DNA of 6,329 nucleotides from Victivallales bacterium (GTDB lineage: Bacteria > Verrucomicrobiota > Lentisphaeria > Victivallales > JAADHT01): contig JAFGFR010000113.1 of the NCBI GenBank assembly GCA_016930955.1, positions 1 to 6,329 of the forward strand, read 5' to 3'. Of this stretch, positions 1 through 6,302 are shown piece after piece (position 1 is the stretch's first letter; each line of letters starts with the position of its first letter). Both the position numbers and the translations under genes were made by a program. Below the pieces are notes generated by a model. That model saw only the letters and a program-made list of their open reading frames with translations, was not told the origin of the DNA and searched no databases.

Positions 1-54
1 AAAAAGGTGAAAAGCGAGATAATCCTAACATGTTATATACAAATATTTTACCTG

Positions 55-2067
55 TCATTTTTGAGATTTAACTGCTTCATTTAGGTTGATACGCCCGAGC
101 GCGTCCATGGTCTCGGCCAGCTGCTTTTGACTCAGGATTGCCTCTCCGTATTTTATTCTGCAGAAGCTTTCCGTGACGGTCATCACGCATTCCGTCGCGC
201 TCTCAGGCAGGTCTTTTATCCCTTTAGCGAACTCGAACGGGGTCTGGTTGGCGCGTCTGAGAATTTTCTGCCTGGCGAGCGCATGCAGCATTTCCGAATA
301 GAACTTCTCGGCGGCCTCGAGCTGCACGGAGGGTAGGCTGAAGCCGGATTTGAGATCGAAGGCGAATTTTGCCCTGCGCAGCAGCCATATCATGACGACG
401 ACCGAGAACGCGGCGGCAAGGATACGGGTATTCTTGTGGATCAAGACTCCAGCTGCCTTGACCAACTCCGCAAGATGCGAGAGTATGAGGCTCTGATCGG
501 TGGCCGAGAACTCTACAATCTTCGAGTACCATACGAAATCCAACCAGTCCCTCAAGGTCATGACAAAACTGTCGCTGCCCCTTTCGGACAGACGTTCGGA
601 GTAGGGAGTGGCATCGAAGGTACTCCAACCCTTCCCCGGAATGTGCGCCTCGACCCAGGCATGGGCGTTCTCACCCCTTATGGTGTGGTAGTCGGCGAAC
701 TGGTTTTTGGGAGGCAACATATATCCGATGACGACTCTCGAGGGAATCCCCAGCATCCTGGACATCAGTGCCAATGCCGATGCGAAGCGCTCGCAATGCC
801 CAGAACGTTGTGTGAAGATGAACTCCTCCACTGGTGCCGCACGGTTCAGATCCGGCGCTCCAAGCTCGTAGCTGAAGGTGTCCTTAAAATGTCTCTCGAC
901 CAGCTTTATTTGCTTCTCGGGGTCAGTCTCTTCCCCGACAAGGTCCCGAAGCCACTGTTTCAAGGCCTCGGAGACTGGAGGGTGGGCGGTGTTGACCTCG
1001 ATATCCCTTTCGGAAAGCTTGGTCGGTAAATGCTCCGTGGTCCAGTACTCGTAGATGTTGGTCACCTGCGGGAAAATCCTACCCGCGACAAGGCTGCCGG
1101 AGGCATCAATGTACTCGCTCTGGAAAAAATTGCTCTTGATATGCCGAACATTTTTGTCCGTCGGTATGGTCGAGCCGAGAATACTTAAATCCAGAACTCT
1201 CACATGACGGTACTCGCAGTCATCAAGGTTATGCGTCGAGAAAAACATCCCCCTGGACTTCCCGTGTTCGCTGGGACTCCATGTATTCCCGTCGAAGGAG
1301 TCCAGAGCGAAACTCTTCATGTATGAGATATTGTCTCCGACGACCCTGAGGAAGGGTCTTCCGGTGACGTTTGCGCCGCCGCCTGCGGTGTCCATACGCT
1401 GACTCAGGGAGCCCCTGCCCATGGCCGCGCCGGCATCCCTGGCCGAGATAAACTTCTTGCGAGGGAAAAGGAGAAAGAAAAGTGTCATGATGATGAAGAC
1501 CGAAGCATAGGCCTTCCACCCAACACGGAAGATCGGCAACTGTTCCCCCGTCCCGGAGACATGCACACTGCCTAGAGCATTCGGGACCAGCACGATGGAA
1601 AGCAGAATGATTGCGATGAAACTGTAGTCGAGAATGAACTGGCTGCCCACCGCAAGGTGGGTCACAGCGATGACCAGCGAGATAAACTTGTTCCGGGGGG
1701 TCATCGGCGACATCAACCGGATGAGCTGCAGCACCACAAGCGCGTTGCCCATGGCTATAAGCCTGAAGTAGGCGTTATGCCCCACAAATTTGAGCGAGAA
1801 CAGCAAGGTCCCGAAGAAGATCAACAGCTCGAGGTTCTCCGAAATCCGGCGCCTTTCGGACTGTAAAGCAATTGCCATGGCCCAAAGCAGCGCAAAAAGA
1901 ACCGGCATAAAGTAGTTCTCCCAGGCAAAACCCTGGCAGACAAGACCCAGGAGAACCAGTAGATTAAGCTGCGACTTAAACGAGGTAATTGCAGAACTCC
2001 GCGTGAACCGCGTTGGGAGCGGAGGCGCGGAGAGGTTTGAAATTGGCTCAAACAGTCTGCCCATCAT
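55..2067 (-). CDS. TgpA-like transglutaminase-domain membrane protein (DUF3488/transglutaminase core/DUF4129)
   Basis: This 670-residue inner-membrane protein has a periplasmic or external transglutaminase-like domain. About seven hydrophobic segments lie at roughly 34-50, 52-69, 78-95, 100-117, 127-145, 147-164 and 184-201. A soluble region follows with the papain-like triad: Cys425 (GHCERFASA), His469 (ENAHAWVEAH) and Asp485 (FDATPY). A last membrane helix lies at about 548-563, followed by a cytoplasmic tail like DUF4129 (TPFEFAKG, then RIKYGE). Length and order match TgpA-type proteins such as Pseudomonas aeruginosa TgpA. That family is tied to cell-envelope function, but its substrate is not settled. 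The start is ATG-ATG with a weak ribosome site; either ATG gives the same protein within one residue. Genes of this family often follow moxR and a DUF58 gene. Here the upstream side holds only mobile debris, so it appears to be expressed alone. The family call is firm; the biochemical role is inference. Confidence 0.93.
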   Translation of the reverse strand: MMGRLFEPISNLSAPPLPTRFTRSSAITSFKSQLNLLVLLGLVCQGFAWENYFMPVLFALLWAMAIALQSERRRISENLELLIFFGTLLFSLKFVGHNAYFRLIAMGNALVVLQLIRLMSPMTPRNKFISLVIAVTHLAVGSQFILDYSFIAIILLSIVLVPNALGSVHVSGTGEQLPIFRVGWKAYASVFIIMTLFFLLFPRKKFISARDAGAAMGRGSLSQRMDTAGGGANVTGRPFLRVVGDNISYMKSFALDSFDGNTWSPSEHGKSRGMFFSTHNLDDCEYRHVRVLDLSILGSTIPTDKNVRHIKSNFFQSEYIDASGSLVAGRIFPQVTNIYEYWTTEHLPTKLSERDIEVNTAHPPVSEALKQWLRDLVGEETDPEKQIKLVERHFKDTFSYELGAPDLNRAAPVEEFIFTQRSGHCERFASALALMSRMLGIPSRVVIGYMLPPKNQFADYHTIRGENAHAWVEAHIPGKGWSTFDATPYSERLSERGSDSFVMTLRDWLDFVWYSKIVEFSATDQSLILSHLAELVKAAGVLIHKNTRILAAAFSVVVMIWLLRRAKFAFDLKSGFSLPSVQLEAAEKFYSEMLHALARQKILRRANQTPFEFAKGIKDLPESATECVMTVTESFCRIKYGEAILSQKQLAETMDALGRINLNEAVKSQK

Positions 2068-2147
2068 AGCACCGATTTTTACATGGTTAAGAGCAATTTC
2101 AAGACTACCCGTGGCCGCCCAATGGGTTGGGGCAAAGTTTTGAAATC

Positions 2148-2169
2148 GGCTCTAGAGCCAATTGGCTCT
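2148..2169. repeat. two interlocked perfect palindromes upstream of the tgpA-like gene
   Basis: GGCTCTAGAGCC (2148-2159) and AGAGCCAATTGGCTCT (2154-2169) are both perfect palindromes. They share AGAGCC, so three GGCTCT/AGAGCC half-sites sit side by side. The element lies about 80-100 bases upstream of the tgpA-like start. It could be an operator for a dimeric regulator or part of a mobile repeat. A related TTTGAAATTGGCTC lies inside the start of the gene at about 2037-2049, matching TTTGAAATCGGCTC at about 2140-2153. Confidence 0.5.
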
Positions 2170-2311
2170 TGATATAATCTAGCACACAATCAGTTTTTTC
2201 CACATCTGGTGCATAAATTTCGTATCAGCGAGACCTCGCATCCCAAATGCCATGCCGCGTCTGTCAGTGCGCAACTCGCAGGCAACAGTTCACGGTTGGC
2301 AAATAAATGCG

Positions 2312-2340
2312 AAACCCCGACGGCTAAGCCGTCAGGGTTT
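2312..2340. repeat. 29-nt near-perfect hairpin
   Basis: The arms AAACCC and GACGGC pair with GCCGTC and GGGTTT. There is one C/A mismatch (2318/2334) and a TAA loop. No T-run follows on either strand, so it is not a standard intrinsic terminator. It may be a dispersed palindromic repeat of the REP type. A second small hairpin, CCACT-GGCA-AGTGG, lies at 2390-2403. Confidence 0.6.
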
Positions 2341-2515
2341 GCTTGCCTATGGCGCGCCGGGAGGGACGCCAGTTTCGCCGTCCGTCAAACCACTGGCAAG
2401 TGGGAGGTGGCATTTGTGCTGCATCTGTCTCGGATTTTGCAAATTAGGATCTCGAATTTGTTTAGGATTTCGAGTTTAGAGTTTAGTATTTCAGTATTCA
2501 AGAGCACCAGCAACC

Positions 2516-2536
2516 GTGAACTGTGAACCGTGAACT
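2516..2536. repeat. three tandem GTGAACY heptamers
   Basis: GTGAACT, GTGAACC and GTGAACT follow one another without gaps, inside a larger direct repeat that begins AACCGTGAACTG (2512 and 2526). They lie just after an AT-rich run of degenerate TTTAGGATTT/GAGTTTAG units. This is short simple-sequence repeat with no coding sense. Confidence 0.6.
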
Positions 2537-2603
2537 GGTGTCTCGGCTTCCCAGCCTAAAACAAATCACGCACCTCAGCCAAGAAAATGTCTTCGTATTC
2601 CAC

Positions 2604-2631
2604 TTGACTACCAAAGAACATGTGCTATAAT
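2604..2631 (+). promoter_or_regulatory. sigma70-type promoter with extended -10
   Basis: TTGACT (2604-2609) and TATAAT (2626-2631) are separated by 16 bases, with TGC just before the -10. Transcription would begin near 2638. The first ATG downstream (2643) opens a frame of only 18 codons that ends at 2699. The next recognisable sequence is the IS91-family remnant. The promoter probably served a gene that is now broken. The match is good but untested. Confidence 0.5.
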
Positions 2632-2753
2632 GACCCAAACAAATGAGCTCAACAGGCCCAACAGGCCGCAAGCGCATCCGGCCACGACTTGATCTTTAAG
2701 CGCCGACTTGATACTAAAACGCTGTTGTACTAATAAACATTAGATATAACATC

Positions 2754-3128
2754 GATTACAAGGATTACCGCGACGCAGATGGAAACGGAGTTCCGAAACA
2801 CAAGACAATGCCGCTGACCGCGGCCGAATTCATCCGCAGGTTCATTCAGCATATTCCGCCGGCGAACTTCCGGCGTATCCGCTTTTACGGGATACTCGCC
2901 GGACGCGGTCGTTTCACGAAGCTGCAGGCTTCCGGAGAGCTTCTCGCGAACGAAAAGAGCACTGCGGAAGAATCCTCCGACACGGCAACGGAAACTTCAC
3001 CTGAACCCACTTGCCTCTGCGCGCAGTGTGAAACGGGAATAATGGAAGTTGCCAAAACACTTCTGCTTCATGGATCCCCGCATATAGTCTTCCGTAATGA
3101 AATCTTCAGAGGTGAATATGCGGCCTGA
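2754..3128 (+). pseudogene. IS91-family (Y2) transposase, C-terminal remnant
   Basis: The frame from about 2754 reads DYKDYRDADGNG, then KTMPLTAAEFIRRFIQHIPPANFRRIRFYGILAGRGR. This is the conserved late region of IS91/ISCR-type transposases (Y2_Tnp), usually seen as YKDYRDG, EEFIRRFLLHVLP and FVRIRYYGFL. A Cys pair (CLCAQC) near the end matches the family's C-terminal CPxC element. The frame is open back to 2718 after a TAA, and the first ATG is at 2808, so about 125 residues remain of a usual 350-400. The HUH motif and the catalytic tyrosines lie upstream in intact relatives and are missing, so this copy cannot transpose. No intact IS end was recognised. Family call by motif recall; confidence high for IS91 type, lower for the exact left limit. 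Confidence 0.82.
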
Positions 3129-3310
3129 AATCACAGTATCGGGAGAGGCTCTTTCCGTCTCACAGAATGAATGTCGACGTTTATCAGCTATTTCCACGGA
3201 TAAAGACAACGCCGGAATCGGTGAATATCACATATCCAGCCGGTATTTATCCCCGCACAGCAGAAAAAACAGAAGGAAAACGTTTGACTTTCCGACGAAA
3301 ATCAATTAGC
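3129..3310. other. intergenic, no gene seen
   Basis: This may be the downstream end of the dead IS91-type element. A 70-codon open frame (3097-3309) overlaps the transposase remnant in another frame and has no family resemblance. GGATAAA near 3199 is mirrored by TTTATCC near 3244, a weak inverted repeat. Nothing else stands out. Confidence 0.4.
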
Positions 3311-3338
3311 TTTACACCATAGCGTCGCAAATTATAAA
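3311..3338 (+). promoter_or_regulatory. candidate promoter for the DUF3604 gene
   Basis: TTTACA (3311-3316) and TATAAA (3333-3338) are spaced by 16 bases in an AT-rich stretch. Each box is one base from consensus. It would give a leader of about 135 bases that contains the long inverted repeat at 3352-3463. AT-rich DNA makes chance matches likely. Confidence 0.35.
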
Positions 3339-3351
3339 AATAATAACGTAC

Positions 3352-3463
3352 AACAAGAAGATTCACCACACAAATCTTATCATACCGCCGGAAAACCGTC
3401 ATTTTTAAGAATAGTATCTCATGTGCGGTTGTATGATAAAATTTGATGGTGATCTTTACAGTT
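3352..3463. repeat. 112-nt long imperfect inverted repeat, attC-like or MITE-like
   Basis: The core arms CAAATCTTATCATAC (3371-3385) and GTATGATAAAATTTG (3431-3445) pair at 14 of 15 positions. Pairing extends outward through TCACCA/TGGTGA (3363-3368 with 3447-3452) and GAAGA/TCTTT (3357-3361 with 3453-3457), ending in AAC (3352-3354) and GTT (3461-3463). Inward, CGC pairs with GCG across a small bulge. A few unpaired bases fall on each side. Size, imperfection and AAC/GTT ends recall an integron attC site. A decayed MITE or a leader RNA structure is also possible. Confidence 0.6.
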
Positions 3464-3467
3464 AGGA
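3464..3467 (+). promoter_or_regulatory. ribosome binding site for the DUF3604 gene
   Basis: AGGA lies 11 bases before the ATG at 3479. An in-frame stop (TGA, 3470-3472) just upstream means translation cannot start earlier, so this modest site supports the chosen start. Confidence 0.45.
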
Positions 3468-3478
3468 CATGATCATCA

Positions 3479-5257
3479 ATGCGGCTTGAATACGAGGGAC
3501 CAACCACACTCAAGGCCAATCAACTCTTCGCTTCGGTCCTGCGGATCACTCTGGACGAAACGCTCCGTGCGGGCGCGCGCGTTGTTCTTGCAGCCCGTCA
3601 CGTTTCTGATCATGGCAACCCCCAGATGAATAGCCCAGCGGCAGAGAACTTCATCTCAGTCACCGGATCAGGAAACTGGGAACTCGGACAGGCCAATGAC
3701 TGTGGTCGACATCCGTGGAACCGAGGAATCGAGTTGATATTAGCCTCGGGATGTCTCCCCGCCGGTGAAACACTGATGGTGGCCCTCGGGGACGGGTCGC
3801 AAGGCTCACCCGGATATCGAAGCCAGAGCTTCGCTGAGACAAGCTTTCGGTTCCGATTGGGAATCTGCAGGGATGGCGAAAATGACTGGTCGGTGCTCCC
3901 CGCTGACCACTGCCCGCAGATTAGGATAGTCGGAAACCAGGCAGTAAGCCTGAAGGCTTGCGTTTCGCGCCCAACGAGAAACGACGGCAAGCTGCACGTT
4001 CATGTCAAACCGGAAGATGCTTACGGAAACATAGCCGGCGACAGACCGCAGGAGGCAACGATACTTCTCGATGATCATGTGCCGATCGGTCGGGTGGCGT
4101 TGCCTCCCGGTTATTGTGGAGAGGTCGCTCTGGCTCGGCCTGAGGTCTCAACATGGCAGAGGATAACGGTGACCACGGATGACGGTCGGCTCATGGGGGG
4201 CTCAAACCCGTTTGGCTCCAGCCCTCTGGAGGGATACGAACTCTTTTTTGGGGAGATCCACTGCCAATCTGGTTTGTGCGATGGCACGAACTCGCCAGAT
4301 GAGCTGTACCGCTACGCACGCGAAGCAGCCGGACTCGACTTCGCATCTGTGAGCAGTCATGACTTCGAACTGACAGCCGATGATTGGCAAGAGATCAAGA
4401 AGGCTACACGCGAGGCCCATGAACCGGGCACGTTTGTCACGTTTCTCGGTGTCGAATGGTCCGGCAAGCCTGGAGCCGGGGGGGACAACAACATCTACTT
4501 TCTCGATGATGATGGGCCGTTGGTGTATTCGGCCCACTATGGGGGTTATGATGCCTGGGATCCCGCTGAAGGACAGGTAGCTGGATCTCGGGATCTGTCC
4601 GAGGTAATTCAGCAATTGGAAGGCAGGAAGTTTATGGTCGTTCCCCACTGCGGCGGCCGGCGCTGCAACCTGGATTTTTACGATGCGAGGGTCATGCCAC
4701 TGTTCGAGATTCATTCGTGCCACAGGACATACCAGGACGTTGCAGACGAATCCGTTCGTCGCGGCATCCGTTTCGGGTTCATCGGAGGCAGCGACGATCA
4801 CCGCGGCGCGCTCGGCGACAGCCACCCGACGGCAAGGGAGCGCTTCTTCAGCAGTCACAACGGACTCGTCGCCGTGTATGCCAAAGAGCTCACGCGTGAG
4901 AGCCTTTGGGAGGCGTTCTTCGCTCGGCGGACCTATGCAACCAATGGCGCTCGGATGGTTCTGACCGCGGAAGTCGGGGGACATCCTATGGGAAGTGATG
5001 TAGTTGCCGTTCCGGGCGCGACGCTCAAAATGTCCTTTTGGACATGTTTAGACGGTTTGCTGGATCGCGTCGAAATCATGCGGGACGATGTTCTGGTTGG
5101 GACATTCTACGGCCAAGGCAATCAGGTCTCTGAATTCTCCGGTGCAATGGAACTGCAGGCTGCGACAGAACCGCACGCCTACTACGTCAGAGTATTCCAG
5201 ACAGACGGTGGGAGAGCTTGGTCTTCTCCGATCTGGGTTGCCCCGCCTGCTAAATGA
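3479..5257 (+). CDS. DUF3604 family protein (PHP-like metal hydrolase fold)
   Basis: The 592-residue protein has no signal peptide or membrane segment, so it is probably cytoplasmic. An N-terminal all-beta region (about 1-250, with GDGSQGSPGYRSQSF) precedes the PHP-like core. The core shows the expected metal-site motifs in order: His261 and Gln263 (GEIHCQSGLCDG), His294-Asp295 (SSHDF), Glu326 (GVEWSG), His390 (VPHCGGR), Glu410/His412 (FEIHS) and Asp439-Asp440-His441 (GGSDDHRG). A family-typical ARRTYATNGARM stretch (about 482-493) leads into a C-terminal beta domain. PHP-fold proteins are mostly metal-dependent phosphoesterases or related hydrolases; no substrate is established for DUF3604. 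The start is fixed by an upstream in-frame stop and a modest AGGA site. The gene looks intact and monocistronic, and is divergent from the tgpA-like gene. A stem-loop and a group II intron begin just after its stop. Confidence 0.9.
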   Translation: MRLEYEGPTTLKANQLFASVLRITLDETLRAGARVVLAARHVSDHGNPQMNSPAAENFISVTGSGNWELGQANDCGRHPWNRGIELILASGCLPAGETLMVALGDGSQGSPGYRSQSFAETSFRFRLGICRDGENDWSVLPADHCPQIRIVGNQAVSLKACVSRPTRNDGKLHVHVKPEDAYGNIAGDRPQEATILLDDHVPIGRVALPPGYCGEVALARPEVSTWQRITVTTDDGRLMGGSNPFGSSPLEGYELFFGEIHCQSGLCDGTNSPDELYRYAREAAGLDFASVSSHDFELTADDWQEIKKATREAHEPGTFVTFLGVEWSGKPGAGGDNNIYFLDDDGPLVYSAHYGGYDAWDPAEGQVAGSRDLSEVIQQLEGRKFMVVPHCGGRRCNLDFYDARVMPLFEIHSCHRTYQDVADESVRRGIRFGFIGGSDDHRGALGDSHPTARERFFSSHNGLVAVYAKELTRESLWEAFFARRTYATNGARMVLTAEVGGHPMGSDVVAVPGATLKMSFWTCLDGLLDRVEIMRDDVLVGTFYGQGNQVSEFSGAMELQAATEPHAYYVRVFQTDGGRAWSSPIWVAPPAK

Positions 5258-5275
5258 AACGACAGGCCGAACCAA

Positions 5276-5314
5276 GCGTTGCTCTGCGACCCGGTGAACC
5301 GCGCGCGAGAACGC
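5276..5314 (+). terminator. stem-loop between the DUF3604 stop and the intron 5' end
   Basis: GCGTT-G-CTC-T-GCG (5276-5288) pairs with CGC-GAG-AACGC (5304-5314), leaving G5281 and T5285 unpaired on the left arm. The apical part has CGG-TGAA-CCG. It begins 18 bases after the stop codon and ends 6 bases before the intron. No T-run follows. Group IIC introns are known to insert just after terminator or attC hairpins, so this is the likely target structure. Unpaired bases on one arm and GCCGAAC at 5266-5272 recall attC. Confidence 0.5.
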
Positions 5315-5320
5315 ACACGT

Positions 5321-5578
5321 GTGCGCCCGGTATGGCGTACTGCTAGAGGGTGACCACGTCATTCGAGATGGCATGGAAGTCCCTTACACACCCGTCAGGG
5401 GGAAGTGTTAGCGGAGGGCAAGGGCATCGCCGTGAAGCGGGGTCTGATTCGAACGGAGTGAGAAGGCCAGTCATAGGCTGGAGTGACCGCAGGGAACGGC
5501 AACAAAGCCTGTAAGCAAAGCGCTGGTCCGACGAACAGAAATCACATGCGAGGCGCAGGTGCCGGATAAGGGCCCGCG
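5321..5578 (+). mobile_element. group II intron, 5' fragment (domain I, IIC-like)
   Basis: The sequence opens with GTGCGCCCGGTATGG, which lines up base for base in length with the 5' end of the Oceanobacillus iheyensis group IIC intron (GUGUGCCCGGCAUGG). Further domain I blocks follow in order: GAGGGTGA, GAAGTCCC, AGTGTTAGCG, GGCAAGGGCATC, GGGGTCTGA, GGCCAGTC, GGCAACAAAGC, GGTCCGACGAACAGAAATC, GCGAGGC and GGATAAGGG. No domain V hairpin, intron-encoded reverse transcriptase or 3' end is present. The intron stops within or just after domain I and passes directly into transposase coding sequence, so it cannot splice by itself. The start could instead be GTGTG at 5319. The right limit is approximate (5570-5586). 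The comparison is from memory of the IIC consensus. Confidence 0.75.
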
Positions 5579-6302
5579 CGGGGTCACACTATCGAGATAT
5601 ATCCATCTCAATCCTGTTAGAATCAAGTCGCTTGAGGATTTTGACGTGGAGGGAAAAATCAGATGCTTGGACAATTTCAGTCATTCAAGCTACCGGTTTT
5701 ATGTCAAGTCGGGGAAGGTGCCGGAATGGCTTGACATATCCCATATTCTCTCCAAATTCGAAGGTCGGACCTTGGCCGAGCGGATGACAGGGTACCGAAA
5801 CTACGTCGAGGAAAGCATATCAAAGACAATTGAAAGCCCTTTCAACCATGTTGCCTCACAGGCAATTCTGGGCGACGAGCATTTCGTGGAGAGCGTCAAG
5901 CGTCGCTATGCGATGAACTTGAACTTGACGGACACACGGGAGCAGAAAGACCTTTCAAGACTCAGAAGCAGCTTCGACTTCGATGAGATATTGAAAATTG
6001 TTTCAAAGCTTACAAAAGTCGGCGAACAGGATATATTGAGGAGAAGGTCTGTACATTCGATCGAAAGGAAGATGCTTATGTACTGCGCCGAAAAATATTG
6101 CAGAAGCACGACTCCTCTCTCGGACATCGCCGCAAGGATGTCCGTTTCGCAGAGCGGGCTTGCGCGCTCAAATGGACGATTTGAAAAAGATCTGGCAGAC
6201 AAAAAAAAACTGAGAAATTTTCTGGGTGAAATTGAAAAATGCTTAGTCTATAGCGGGAGTGTGACCCGAATGCCCCCCAACTTAAGCAAAAGAGAGCCGT
6301 AA
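5559..6302 (+). pseudogene. RAYT/Y1-type (REP-associated) transposase, 5'-truncated
   Basis: The frame contains LSRYIHLNPVR (residues 11-21), then SSYRFYV, VPEWLDISHILSKF, GYRNYVEES and QAILGDEHFVESVKRR. These are signatures of the IS200-like Y1_Tnp/RAYT family. The Tyr of the YIHLNPVR block is probably the nucleophile. A C-terminal region (about 140-212: FDEILKIVSKLTKVGEQDIL, then ERKMLMYCAEKY, then LSDIAARMSVSQSGLARS) resembles the DnaA-like helix-turn-helix found on many relatives. The first 100 or so residues, including HUH, are missing. They are replaced by group II intron sequence ending near 5586, and the frame is open back to 5487. GTG at 5559 lies in intron-derived sequence and is only a nominal start. 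The last residues (SGSVTRMPPN onward) look unlike the family and may be read-through into flanking DNA. It is probably inactive, though the HTH part could still fold. Confidence 0.8.

Larger units (their letters stand above)
2068..2717. other. gene-free mosaic intergenic region
   Basis: No convincing gene lies here. Open frames at 2209-2526 and 2252-2479 are low-complexity, overlap each other and read through hairpins and simple repeats. The stretch holds interlocked palindromes near the tgpA-like gene, a strong hairpin, a smaller hairpin, AT-rich degenerate GGATTT/GAGTTTAG-like runs (about 2431-2495), GTGAACY heptamers and a promoter. It looks like accumulated repeat debris. Confidence 0.6.

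Noticed and set aside
1..32. Possible start of another minus-strand gene at the window edge
   Set aside because: Only about 10 codons are visible and there is no ribosome site.
436..1029. Plus-strand open frame of 197 codons
   Set aside because: It lies wholly antisense to the conserved catalytic part of the tgpA-like gene and has no recognisable domain.
2209..2526. Plus-strand open frame of 105 codons, with an overlapping one of 75
   Set aside because: Both run through hairpins and simple repeats and have low-complexity translations.
2541..2570. GGCT-TCCC-AGCC mini-hairpin as a terminator
   Set aside because: A four-base stem with no T-run and no gene ending nearby.
2643..2699. 18-codon frame (MSSTGPTGRKRIRPRLDL) after the promoter
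   Set aside because: Too short to judge, no ribosome site, and no known leader peptide recognised. It may be the start of a broken gene.
3241..3257. TTTATCCCCGCACAG as a DnaA box
   Set aside because: A single poor match to TTATCCACA with no cluster, AT-rich unwinding element or dnaA/dnaN neighbour.
3247..3519. Minus-strand open frame of 90 codons
   Set aside because: It crosses the inverted repeat and the DUF3604 start, has no clear ribosome site, and resembles no family.
4202..4984. Minus-strand open frame of 260 codons
   Set aside because: It is antisense to the metal-site core of the DUF3604 gene, shows no family features, and follows from codon bias of the real gene.
5254..5346. 30-codon frame overlapping the DUF3604 stop (ATGA)
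   Set aside because: It runs through the stem-loop and into the intron 5' end, so the overlap is probably chance.
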